Source: Terfezia claveryi (lineage: Eukaryota > Ascomycota > Pezizomycetes > Pezizales > Pezizaceae). From it: a stretch of 64,000 bases of DNA. The DNA lies in contig WHUX01000203.1 in the NCBI GenBank assembly GCA_015179025.1, positions 28,230 through 92,229 on the forward strand. Reading direction: 5' to 3'. The position numbers and the translations under genes were made by a program. Below the pieces are notes generated by a model. That model did no database searches. It saw only the letters and a program-made list of their open reading frames with translations, and had not been told where the DNA came from. Below are positions 33,986 to 44,344 of the stretch, one piece after another; the stretch's first letter is position 1; each line of letters opens with the position of its first letter.

Positions 33986-34521
33986 AGCAAATAAGGAGAT
34001 TGACAAATACTTCCAAATTGCAGCAATGCAAATTTTAGAAGACTAGTAACACAAACATCAGCAAGAAAAAAGTGGCGTCCAGACGCACCGCCCAGCGTCC
34101 GGACGCGAGAGCTCGCCCGAGTGCGTCCTGTGCGTCTTGTGCGTCTGGACGCCTGGCTGCGTTGCAACACAATCAGGACGCCTGGCTGAGTTGCAACACA
34201 ATCTGGACGCCCGGCTGAGTTGCAATACAATCTGGACGCCTGGCTGAGTTGTAATACAATCTGGACGCCATTGGGGCAACCAAAGCCGTCCGGACGCTGG
34301 TTGGCATATTTCAATGTCTGTATATTAGAGTTCGTTCCCTTGGCATCCTCAACTACATTGATGTTGTTAACGTTGAAGGTTCTACTGCTGGCGTTACTAA
34401 CGGATAGCCCACAATCGCTTTCTTCTACAATGCACCCGCTTGTATGTACGACGCTCTCACACCAGCCAGGTGCGTAGCCGCTATTGCAGCCATTGAGTAT
34501 GCACGCAGCGGAAATATCCAT
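33931..34521 (-). CDS. Unknown Cys-containing protein, copy A
   Basis: 196 codons from ATG 34,521. Residues 1-48 (MDISAACILNGCNSGYAPGW and on) carry five Cys and are nearly identical to copy B at 47,586. From about residue 48 the sequence differs completely. The middle crosses five 29-bp units, which are not a multiple of three, so the same DNA is read in successive frames. The last ~40 residues come from flanking DNA past the family junction. No signal peptide or known domain. Whether translated is unknown. Confidence 0.45.
   Translation of the reverse strand: MDISAACILNGCNSGYAPGWCESVVHTSGCIVEESDCGLSVSNASSRTFNVNNINVVEDAKGTNSNIQTLKYANQRPDGFGCPNGVQIVLQLSQASRLYCNSAGRPDCVATQPGVLIVLQRSQASRRTRRTGRTRASSRVRTLGGASGRHFFLADVCVTSLLKFALLQFGSICQSPYLLPIAPPLFSPFILFSCSC
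34138..34300 (+). repeat. 29-bp GGACGCC minisatellite
   Basis: Five units of GGACGCCTGGCTGAGTTGCA plus nine bases, with few substitutions. A diverged version occurs at 60,985-61,090. Confidence 0.88.
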
Positions 34522-34914
34522 AGTATTCGCTAATAATTATATACACAGAAGTATTGAGTAATAGATATATATATCACTCTATTACTCGCTCCAATACTCA
34601 CTCTAATGCTCGCCGTAATGTTCTGGGATATAGAGCTAAGGGAAAATGCGCGGGGAAGGGAGGTATATATATAGGAAAACCATAGTTGCCAGGGCCGACT
34701 GCTAAGGCCGACAATATAGACTTTCCGAAGACAATGAGATAAGGGATAACAAGAGAAGTGGCATGACAGTGATCAGCCCCCTGTCGCACGCGGGTGCCGT
34801 ACTATTCAATGCCGGGCCTGGTAATAGTCATATTGGGAAATCGTAGTTGTGGTACTGCGAGTGGTACTGCGATATGTGCGGAGTTCTTGCTTTGTGATAT
34901 ATTTCGTAGGAATT

Positions 34915-35030
34915 CATGCATTCGCGGGCTTATATATATATGCGAGAAACTCGTGCTTTTGGGACTTATATATATATATGCGAGAAACTCATGCATTCGC
35001 GGGCTTATATATATACTGTACCAAAAAGCG
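34915..35030 (-). repeat. ~40-bp GCGAGAAACTC tandem array, three units
   Basis: Same unit as the large array at 46,410-47,200. Two variants alternate: CATGCATTCGCGGGC and CGTGCTTTTGGGAC. Confidence 0.88.
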
Positions 35031-35042
35031 GGATGTTATCGC

Positions 35043-35564
35043 TCGGGTGGTGATTCCGCTTCTCTATGAATACCAAGAGCACTGTCCGGGTGGCTGAACT
35101 TTATCGGCCTAGCGAATAAAGTTATGTTATACCACATATTTCCGAGAATGCCACATCAATCCCGGATCGCATTAAATCTGTACTTTGGTGGGACCCGAAG
35201 TTGGTTAAATAAAATAGCGGTACGATCTTAATACAGTGTTGCAAAGAGTATTTAGTTTGAATCAGTAATAATTGCAAAGACACCAAGTAGATAAGAATAC
35301 ATTACAGATATGGGATGGCTATCAATGTCTCACCAATCTCATGCGCAGAATGAGCAAGTACTAAGTTCTTCTTCTTCTTAGTACTTCTTACTTAAAGTAC
35401 TTCTTAACCCTCTTAATACTACGAGGTAGATCACTTTGAAATCAGATTGTATCAGGTAGAATAAGATTTGCATTAAGTACTTAAAATAGATCGAAATTCG
35501 CCAAAAAGTAACGATCACGTTGCTATCACATACATTATGCTATGTATAATTCCTACATGTGTGA
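35043..35564. other. No gene recognised
   Basis: AT-rich, with a TTCTTCTTCTTAGTACTTC low-complexity patch near 35,370. Confidence 0.4.
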
Positions 35565-35567
35565 TCA

Positions 35568-36807
35568 ATCATCCGCCACCTCTACGACTTCAGCCTTCAT
35601 CACCTTCATCATTTTCCTTAACATCCTCCGTGCCGTTTCCTTATCTGGCCATGCCATCCCCTGAAATAACACTCTAACAGCTTGCTCCACCACCAAAGCT
35701 TCATCCTTCTCTTCTTCACCAAGCGCCTCACGCTTTAGTTCTTCCACCCCCTCCTCCATGTCCTAGTTAATAACGGGGATATCTACCTGGTATTTCCTTC
35801 TCTTTTCAATCTCATTTGTAGACCTCTTACGCTTGCGAGGGTTAGGGGCAGCCTCTGCATCCTTCGCTTCTCCTGCGTCAACCTCCCTACCCTTACCTTT
35901 ATCCATTCTCACCTCTTCGCTCAGTCTAGGCTCAGCTCCAGATTCAGCTTTGGCTTCCTTCGGGGGTGATGCAGAAGATTCATGGGGGATCGACCCCTAT
36001 GGTTCCACAACCGCCTCAGAGCCAGGAAGTTCCTTGTCAATGTTCTCAAGATCCACGTTTGGAGGTTGAGCAGCAGCTTCAGTAATAGAAGAAGAAGAAT
36101 TTTGGGAAGAAGAAAGTAAGGTTGGGGGGTCTAAAGGTGCCCGGCCCGCGGGGTTTTGTGTCCGATCAGTGGAACTTTCCCCAACCTGGGTTTCCAGCTC
36201 TAAACCAGCCAAAGCCTTCTTCCCTCTCGCTTTGTATCTGTCTGATATAGCTTTATCAACTATATCATGCGAGGTCAACCAAGCAACCTTCTTTGTCTTC
36301 TTAGCGGCCAGCCGCTCATGGACACTTGTCTCCAAAATAAGTTTTGCTGCTGCCCAATCCACGTGTTTCTCTGAGAACACTGCAAGCTCCCTTAGAAACT
36401 CCTCGGCCGGCCATGGTGGAATGAGGTCCCCCACCTGGTCTTCCCACTGCATGCCCCAGGTTGCTTCCAGCCTTTCTTTTGCTTTGCCCTTCCTTTGCTC
36501 AGACTCGGTATGAATATCTGCTAAGGGCAGGATTGTTGAGGTGAAGCCGAGCTCAATGTCAGCAGTCACCCTATCCACTTGCATTTCTCTGTAGTCCTCA
36601 TCCGTCCAGGCATCGATCACCTCCTTCTAGACCTGGGCTGCAAATGAGATCTGTTCCGCCTGTTCTTGAGTTAGCTTAGCAACTTCCAACGCTAACTCCC
36701 ACCTTTCTGGTCCATCGAGCTTAGCAAGCTTGTTTCTATATCTTTCGCGGAGCCCTTGGCTCCTCTTCACTAACTTCCCTGCGATGTTGATGATTTCGGT
36801 GGACATT
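35568..36807 (-). pseudogene. Unknown ~413-codon gene with three TAG interruptions
   Basis: From ATG 36,807 one minus-strand frame runs without indel to TGA/TAG-side stop at ~35,568. Only three in-frame stops interrupt it, all TAG: near 36,629 (before KEVIDAWTDEDYREM), near 36,000 and near 35,762. The N-terminus (STEIINIAGKLVKRSQGLRE) and centre are helical and charged; the C-terminal third is Ser/Pro/Glu-rich with a basic NPRKRKRS patch that could be a nuclear signal. Each TAG fits a CAG mutated by C-to-T. No family recognised. It lies beside the Tnp2-like element and may be one of its genes. Confidence 0.6.
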
Positions 36808-36862
36808 GTTGTATGGAGAAAAGGTGTTTGAATGTTGTAAGGAAGATGGAGGTGATCGGGGG

Positions 36863-36870
36863 TATTTATA
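36863..36870 (-). promoter_or_regulatory. TATA box upstream of 36,807 gene
   Basis: Minus-strand TATAAATA about 56 bases upstream of the ATG. A CAACA leader immediately precedes the ATG, typical for a fungal start context. Confidence 0.55.
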
Positions 36871-36932
36871 CTGAAGGGTGTGGCGAATTTGGGTGGGTTA
36901 GCATCATCCACTTCATTCTTTCTAGCTCCCAT

Positions 36933-37289
36933 TTAGTTCTAGAGGGCCTGGGTGACTCTGTCTTTTATGTTCCACATTGTTCGCGACATTCTGGTTGCTT
37001 GTAAGAACATTCTACAAACAATCGAGTTCCATTCCATCACTTACCCTAAACTTCTTTCTGTCCTTGGCCTAGTAATTCCAACACCTTCCTTCCATAGTCT
37101 TTTCTGTTCGATGCGTCCCCTTAGACTGATTTTCAGTTCTGTATCATTTGCGAAGTTCCGTACGTTTCTAGGAAGGTTCCACAAAGAATTACCCAAAGTA
37201 TTTTGATTTAAATGCCTTGGCCATCTACTATGGCCAACGCACTTCCAGAACTTTTTGGCCTCCTCAACAACAAATAACACACCATATAA
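36933..37289. other. Intergenic, nothing recognised
   Basis: Separates the 35.6-36.8 kb gene from the hairpin array. A short internal inverted repeat TTGGCCATCTACTATGGCCAA occurs near 37,215, written here as arms TTGGCCAT and ATGGCCAA. Confidence 0.4.
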
Positions 37290-37572
37290 CACACCAATGT
37301 GTGCGATAGAACAACAACAGGCTGTATCACACATGTTACCGGTCCTACGTGTGCGATAGAAGAAAGACAGGCTGTATTACACACGTTACCGGTCCTAGGT
37401 GTGCGATAGAAAAAGACAGGCTGTATCATACACGTTACCGGTCCTACGTGTGCGATAGAAAAAGACAGGCTGTATCAAACACGTTACCGGTCCTACGTGT
37501 GCGATAGAAAAAGACAGGCTGTATCACACACGTTACCGGTCCTACGTGTGCGATAGAAGAAAGACAGGCTGT
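37290..37572 (-). repeat. 49-50 bp array with hairpin units (subterminal repeat candidate)
   Basis: Five units beginning at about 37,321, 37,371, 37,420, 37,469 and 37,518. Each carries TATCACACACGT...ACGTGTGCGATA, an inverted repeat around TACCGGTCCT. The array lies 23 bp beyond the transposase stop codon. Confidence 0.85.
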
Positions 37573-37594
37573 AAAAAAAAGAGGAGGGTGGGGC

Positions 37595-40500
37595 TTAGCC
37601 AATTTGAACCAAGAGGTTATTCCAATACCATGATTCGCCATCAATCTTACTTACAAAATGATACCTGCCAGGGAGTACATCAACGATATTCAAGATTGTT
37701 GGTGGAATAGGGCCACTTTCACTCATTAGTGTATATACTTCATAAGGTGCAGCCCAGAATTCCTCTTGTATATTTCGTCGCAGGATGACAACCTGGAATA
37801 ATACTCGCGTCAGCTGACCAACCTCCACGGTGAATATCCTTTGTACGTGGGCAAAGCCTTCCTTGGAAACAGTGTTTGGATCCAATGGCAAATGTACTCG
37901 AACAATAGTAGTACCTGCATAGATCTTCTGACGTTCACCGTTCTTTTTATGATCTTCCCCATTGACAATGGCTGTAAATGAGCCCCAAAATCGAAGGTTG
38001 TACTTAGGCAAAAGCCGGAGATCTGTGCCATATATTCGTTCATATGACAATGCTATTTGAGTTACATCCTATGAGTCTTGGGAGTCATGGGCTGTCTTTC
38101 TTTTTCCAACTTTTGCATAATTGTAAGGGCTGTCAGTGTAATCCACAAAGCATTTATGTCCATTTGCAGAAAACACCAGAGCCACAGGTTGCGGAGTGAT
38201 GGTATGTTTGATTCGTGGACAAGCTTCTATAATTTGATTCACAGTATCAGTGATAGTACTGTAAACAGGGTGATCCTTGTACAAGCTATCAATTGTATAA
38301 CGAAGCGTTTGTGAGAGGTTAACAGCCTAAAGAAGCTGGAAGTCGTTCTCCTTGGAGTTGGTATGTGGTGCATGCTATTTGAAGTACTTGTGTTTCTGCT
38401 CCCCCATGAAGCAAGCCGAGTTCCGAGTAGTCCCATATGTCCGTATGTTTTCATGATAGTGTAATGGAATGTGCACATTCGGGACTTTCCACTTATTTTT
38501 GAGTTTGGCTGAGGATTGAAGGCCTTTCAAAACCCATTGGAATGCGGTACGTGCCTGTAAAATAGTTTGAGTGACCATGGCTCTCTCTTCTGCTGTAATC
38601 TTTGGCTTAAATGTTAAAGAAACAGCAAGTGCAAGTTTATAGGCTGCAAAAATAAAGTTATCATAAACTAGCTGGCGAGGAGTTTTATTAGGTGGGGGCG
38701 TTCCTGTCAGAAGTGAAGCTAGATCTCTTTCGACACTTGGTCGGAAGTGATCTCCTGGGAGTTTGAATAATCGCATCAGTATGAAAGGATTGAGACATGC
38801 AATTCGGGCATTTTCACTAAAGTTCATAGAGCCTTTATGAGATATCGGATTTTGGGGGCGCCCCCATTGGTATGGAAGCTCAATTTTCTCCCAGGCCAGT
38901 CGATATGTGATTTCCCCAGTGGTTCCAAAAGCCTCAACAAGGCACCCCTGGAAGTATTTGCAAATGCAGCATTCCGCATGCAATGGGTCATGGGGGGTTG
39001 ACCTGAGTGAGTCCAGACATGGATGACACAAAGCCATAAGGGGACCATCGGAATTAAGTCCAACCTTCTGCAAGAATTGGTCTCGACCAACCTTGGTTTT
39101 GATTTGGGTGACATCCTTCCTCAGTTGATACATAGGGAAGAGGTAGCGCCCTTGAGCCTGAGTGTCAATCCCGAGGTTACCAAATTCGTCTTTTGATATG
39201 AGGCAGCCTCGGCAGCCATGGTCAGCTTTATGAGATTTGATTCTGGCGAGTTTGTTTTGTTGTGGCATATCTCCATGATGTGCGATACAAAACATCCGTA
39301 CAAATTTGGTGCCAGAACCATCCAACAGTCTGATAGTGGTGCCTTTATCCATTCTTGTACAGTCAGGCTGGAGAGCAGCTGATATGTCACTTTTGTTACT
39401 TCTAAAGGGACCTAATATTAGAACAAAGATGTTTTGAATCTTCTCCCGCAAATGTAAAGGCAGATTAGATGGAGTAATATAGACTCCAGCTAGAGAATGA
39501 TATGAGTTGCGGTATAGACCAAAGCCATCCAAAAAGGTGGTATATGGTAAAGAGTAAAAGGACTGGTTGGCGGTTAGAAGTTCATTGCGTCCATAATGCA
39601 GTAATTCGAGTTCTGCTACCAATCGGTATCTTTTCTCCACGGACCGAAGTCCATTCTGTGTGCTTGTGGCAGTTTCCATTGTATACATAATGCATGCAAC
39701 AAACAATTTGGGAGAGATGATGCATCGTATTGATGGGTCGGAGGGTTCTTCTTGTAATGGTGAAGAATCTTGGGGAAGTATTTGGTTGCAGGCCGAGAGA
39801 CTATCATAATCTAGAAAGATTACAGATTCATGACAAATGATATTATTCCGTAGGATAATCTCTGTCATATGCTCCATAAGGGACACCTCTCGCTTATCCT
39901 GCAAGAATGTGGTCTTTGTATAGTGCTCGCATGTTGTGTTTTGAAGAATCTTTGCTCGCTGCTTTTGGAATATTTCTTTCCACTGTGGTAAGAGCTGTTT
40001 ATACAAGAGTAGGGGATTAATGGCCAATGAGAGTTGGCCGGTTCCCTTTGATCGTCTGTCATAGCCAACACCACAGACACGTCCCAGCATCTCACCATTT
40101 TGGGGATATTCGGGGTTGGTATACCACACACAGTCTGAAGGTATGACATGTATGCCATTTGGAAGTCATGCAAAATCACCGGAGGAGGTTCGTATGCTCT
40201 CTAACCATGCATCTGCGTGCCAGTACTCTTGAAACTCATCAACAAATTCGCCCAGGCCAGTATAGAGGTTCTTAGAAATTGTTCTATCTGAGAGCCAAAT
40301 AGATGCAATCTCTTTGATGTCAAAATGGTATGCATTGGCTAGGGTCTGCATTTGCGGAGGGAGCTGGTCGGTGTCCGGACGGAAGCTGTAAGCCTTTATG
40401 GTCTGTAAAGGAAGAACCGACCTCATGTACTTCTTGAGGGTTGACAGAGATCTCGGGAACTGCTTGACGACAGAAAGTTCTAACATAACATAATTGAAGA

Positions 40501-40981
40501 GATCTACCAGGGCGGAATATTGGCTTGTGCTTATGTCTAGCGAAGTCACGAATATGCCTAAAGCAACGATAAACGAGTTGACTTGTCCTGATCCCTTGGC
40601 CTCTTCTGCAATCTTTGATGTGTCGATGAATTTTGGATCCAAGTCCGTGTCCTCAGCAGTCACACCAAGCTTGGCGGTATAAGCAGGAGATGGGACTATG
40701 CCATCATTTGTCACTGGAGAATCGGGATTTGCTGTCATTGAAGTTCCTGTCGTATCTGGGCCTGTCAACGGAGGGGTGTCATCTTCCTCCTCTTCTTCGT
40801 CTAGTGAATTACCAAAGACGTTCATTCGTGGGGTCCGAGAGTCTGAAGTGCTTAGATTGCTGACTGCCTCTTCCAACATCTCCTCAAACTCTTCTTCCGC
40901 AGCCGAGGCGAGGTCTGTTCGAGGACAGAGGTCCACGAGATGACTGTTAATAACCCCGAAAGAAGACGTGTTCATGTTCAA
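37595..40981 (-). pseudogene. Tnp2/Plavaka-type (CACTA superfamily) transposase
   Basis: ATG 40,981 to TAA 37,595 is one uninterrupted 1,129-codon phase except for TGA 40,166-40,168, TAG 38,375-38,377, TAG 38,327-38,329 and TAG 38,069-38,071, all explicable by C-to-T change. The N-terminus (~1-270) is acidic. The core has FLDGFGLYRNSYHSLAGVYI (candidate first catalytic Asp), HHGDMPQQNKLARIKSHKAD followed by CRGC (the GD-P-A...C-C pattern of Transposase_21/Tnp2), and HDPLHAECCICKYFQGCLVE (the D-P/L-H motif). The C-terminal ~150 residues from 38,050 resemble a beta-rich tail. It would cut and paste its element. Flanked by hairpin arrays at 37.3 and 44.4 kb. Confidence 0.85.
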
Positions 40982-41495
40982 TTCATCGTAGGAAGCCTCC
41001 TCTAGGGCATGTTCATGAATACCAGGACCTGTAGCCCAACGTCCAGGTCCTGTACGAAACTGGTGTTAGCTGAGATCAACTAAGAAGTACGTAGTAATGA
41101 AGGATGTTCTCTCGGTGAGTTACCTGCAAAGCACTTCGCAGGGGGGATTGGTTGCAAAGTTTCTCTTCATCGCATATTGGCCCACGATTATAGAAGTTGC
41201 AAGTTGTTCGAGTTTTGTATTGACTGTCAGAGTTATTGACTGTCAGAGTGGAAAATTGCTCCTTACAATTGCTGTGCTTGAGAACTTGTAGAACTTATAA
41301 ACTTATAAGCTTAGCTTGGTCTGGTTCAGTCTGGCTAGCACTAGCCTCTCGTAAGTTCACTTAGGTGGTGAGCCTGTCTATACTTGCATTAGTGTTTTAT
41401 AGGCAATCTAGCTGGATATGGATAGGCTAGACAAATAAAAAGATTCTCAGGAGGGTGTTGTACCAACCAGACTATAAAAAAATAAGAAATAAAAA
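40982..41495. other. Intergenic within the putative CACTA-like element
   Basis: Probable promoter side of the transposase gene; TGTCAGAGTTATTGACTGTCAGAG duplicated words near 41,228-41,250 (shown as TGTCAGAGT repeats). Confidence 0.4.
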
Positions 41496-41498
41496 AAA

Positions 41499-41577
41499 GT
41501 GTCGGGAATCGAACACACTTCATTTTGTGAATTAAATGTGCACGTAGCTGACATACTAACCACTAAGCTATGGAACA
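41499..41577 (-). ncRNA. tRNA-like sequence with pol III boxes (pseudo-tRNA or SINE head)
   Basis: Minus strand: box A TAGCTTAGTGGTTA, box B GTTCGATTCC 45 bases later, and a run of eight T directly after. Total length near 78 nt is tRNA-like. D- and anticodon-arm pairing is poor in my folding, so I call it a degenerate tRNA-like transcription unit rather than a functional tRNA. Confidence 0.5.
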
Positions 41578-41751
41578 GGGATAACAAGTATTATTTACTA
41601 TGCAAGCAATGTAACCTACATACAGCCTACATATTAATTCAATAGATTCATACGGCGCTAAGAATCCGATATCAAGAAGTAATTGACAATAATACTAACC
41701 AAGTAAGAAGTAATCAACGAGTAGGAAAAAAGAACACCCTATCACACACGT

Positions 41752-41787
41752 AACTCTTACTACGTGTATGATACTTTGATACATGCA
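41752..41787. repeat. Single copy of the TATCACACACGTA hairpin
   Basis: TATCACACACGTA, an eight-base loop, then TACGTGTATGATA. Same hairpin as in the arrays at 37.3 and 44.4 kb. Confidence 0.8.
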
Positions 41788-42072
41788 AGTGCGTAATACA
41801 TGTACTTAATATATACTAAGTACCCGAGTGTTATATCTCATTCTACGGAGGCAAATGTGGTCGTTCAGACAGTAAGCAGGATCTTCTGTGTGATCACTTA
41901 TGCTAACAGGTACTTAGTAAGTACTTCAGACAATGGAAAATATTCATTCGATTATTAAAAAGAAGTAAGTATAGAGGCTCAAAAGACATTTGCCTATTCG
42001 GGTAATTTTTTAACCGCCAAGCCTGATCTCCCAAACAAAACCACAAGCCAAGAAAAAAATTGCAGATACATC

Positions 42073-42190
42073 AAACCCATCAGTATGAAAACGCATTATA
42101 AAAACCCAGCATGAAAGCCAGTATCAAAACACATAAACCCAGTATGAAAGCTAGTATGAAAATGCATAAACCCAGTATGAAAACACACCA
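42073..42190 (+). repeat. ~33-bp AACCCAGTATGAAA tandem repeat
   Basis: Three to four units of AACCCAGTATGAAAGC(C/T)AGTAT and variants, just 3' of the second element gene. Confidence 0.75.
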
Positions 42191-42211
42191 GAGACGGTCC
42201 CGTCGTCAGAT

Positions 42212-43578
42212 TCAAGAACCCTCCGTTCCACTTTCCCCAGACAAGAGAGCGGGGTTGATATTTTGGTACATCTGTTGATTGGATTCTGACTCAGGAACCC
42301 CGAGATCCTGATTAGGTTCTACTATAGGATTTGATAAAATTGCCCCGCCTGCCACCACAGCAAATCCTTTCAAAACATCATTCCCCTTCACCTTCTTCTT
42401 GGGTGCGTTTCTCAGTTTAGAAACTGGCTTATCAGGGAGGAAAACAATGTCAGTGAGTCGGATGTGTTCAAACTCTTTTTGGTGGCTAATGAGACGGATG
42501 CGTCGAAGATATTCCCCTCTAGAAATGCCCTCCTCTTCAGCCAGGAATCTAGACATATGGGCATATGTCAATGACCACGAGAACAATGTCTCATAGAACC
42601 ACTTGATATTTTCAATGCCCATACAAGCCCTCAGGTCGACGATACATTGGACCTGTCCAAGCATCACATACATAGTCTCGTATTTGTAGAAGCGGGCATA
42701 TGCCAAAGGAAGATCTGGCTTTGGCACATCCTTTAGCTCTGGATATTGTTCGACGAGCGCTAAGAGACATTCGTCGACTACCTTTACAAACTTCGCATGC
42801 CAGTTTTTCCGCCATTCAGTAACTTTTGAATATGCCTCATGAAACCCATCGCTATTTCGGTCCACCCCCCCCGTCACATTGGTAGAACGGTCGATAAGCT
42901 CTACGACGTCCTGGTCCTTGATAAAGAAGTATCTGGTGAAGTGTTTACTAGAGTTTCGCATGAGGGAGTTAAAAACCTCACTTCCATTCTGAAAGACTCT
43001 TTCCAGTTTTGTATTGTCATACTGCCGGCGTTTCGGGCGATTGGATGGTTTACAACCCCCGTTCCCGGCTGGGCAAAAGTGACAATCGACTATATGCTGG
43101 AGTTGTTGTTCACTGATACCACAAGGGACCTGTATACAGATGATGAGTATCCTATGCCATTGTTTATAGAGATGCAGACATCCCGCCAGGCAAGGATAAG
43201 AATTAAGTAAGTACTCACATTGAGACGAAAATAATTTAGCTCTTCTCCTTTGATTGTAAAGCCATCCCCTCCATCATCGTCCTCATCCTCGTTCCCATCC
43301 ATATCATCCTCGTCGTTGTAACCTAGCTCATCCTTTTGACGAGGTGGTGAACTCCTTCCAATATTGAAAGAACTCATTGAGTTATTTTGTCGTCCTCCCA
43401 AGTGATTCATATGTTTTGAACCAATTGGAGACGACCCCATACCTCCCCTCATATTAATGCCTTGCTGCATGGCCAGCATGGCTTGTTGTTGTTGTGAAAT
43501 TGCTGCAACTTGTTTCATTGGACTCCTGTCCGCCGTATCCCCCCTTGACTTCCGCTTTGGCACACGAGAGTTAGACAT
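42212..43578 (-). CDS. Second gene of the CACTA-like element, spliced, zinc-finger-like
   Basis: Exon 1: ATG 43,578 to 43,219; intron 43,097-43,218 (minus strand GTGAGT...CTCCAG, 122 bp); exon 2: 43,096 to 42,212. Joining in phase 0 yields about 415 residues with no stop. The N-terminus is basic (KRKSRGD), Gln/Met-rich and then acidic (DDMDGNEDEDDDGG). The junction leads into HIVDCHFCPAGNGGCK, a Cys/His cluster that may bind zinc, followed by basic RPKRRQYD. The rest is helical. It lies divergent-side of the transposase on the same strand. By analogy with TnpA of CACTA elements it could bind the subterminal hairpin arrays; that is inference. Confidence 0.65.
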
Positions 43579-43649
43579 CGTCCAAAGTTTTCCTTTGAGC
43601 AATAGTATTCCTTTCGGATTATGGTGTTGGTTGAGGAATGCCAACAAAC

Positions 43650-44340
43650 AGTGTTCTCCTAGTGATGGATGTTTTGTATGATACTGGGGCAGTAGAAGTT
43701 TGTTCTTAGTAGGGGTCTTAGGTATGACTAAACTGTCAACAATTCAAACTAGCTCCGATACCGATTTCTCAGAATCCAAGACTACAGGTAGAACCTGGCG
43801 CTCTTTATAAAACCTTCTAGTGCCATCTCCTTCGAACTTTAACACCACGCATCCTCAGTCCCTCGAGATTGCCATATCTTTAACACTACACCCCTCAATA
43901 CAATGCAATCCAAATACCACATGGGGATACTCAGATATATGCCTCATAACTTGTATAAGTGCTTCGGGTACTGACTTCGAATAGACTCTCGCCAGGATAC
44001 TGGCCCCTACTGATCGTCTCATTGGCATGAGCCCCTCGTACCAGATTACCCCACTTAATCAACTTATAGGCAAACACTGATTGACATACAGGGGATCTTT
44101 ATAGTGAATGTGGCCTTGCCTGAGGACCAAGGCCATGCCTACTCGGCCTTCTCTAGAAACCCTCTGACATAATTTTTATATCTCTGCAGTCTCTTTAGCC
44201 TGGTTAGCACAATCTTAACAGAACCGCCTTCCGTACGTACGAAGGTCTAAGAAGCAGGAACCAAGAGGTAAGAAGAAGAACTAAGTAAGAAGTAAGTATT
44301 GTATATTCTGCGACTCTCCAATGAAATCAGACAGACTTTA
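43650..44340. other. 5' region of the putative CACTA-like element, no gene
   Basis: No coding frame recognised between the ATG-side of the second gene and the 160-bp array; may hold its promoter. Confidence 0.4.
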
Positions 44341-44344
44341 TGGA

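Larger units (their letters stand above)
34056..35042 (-). mobile_element. Unfamiliar repeat family, copy A
   Basis: In element sense it consists of: three ~40-bp GCGAGAAACTC...ATATATAT units (35,030-34,915), a ~390-bp leader, the ORF starting at 34,521, a 29-bp minisatellite (34,300-34,138), GCGTCC/GGACGC palindromic words, and a TTTTTTCTTGCTGATG junction at 34,056-34,071. 34,377-35,042 is almost identical in reverse complement to parts of 46,382-47,735. The upstream boundary ATGTTATCGC is shared by both copies with unrelated flanks. No TIRs, LTRs or known transposase; mechanism unknown. Confidence 0.65.

Noticed and set aside
34598..35069. ORFs in the leader of copies A and B with identical translations on both loci
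   Set aside because: Identity simply follows the near-identical DNA of the two repeat copies; frames overlap on both strands and show no coding-type substitution pattern.
37290..37572. 49-bp array as coding repeats (RPVTCVIQPVFFYRT frames)
   Set aside because: Unit length alternates between 49 and 50, so no frame is maintained.
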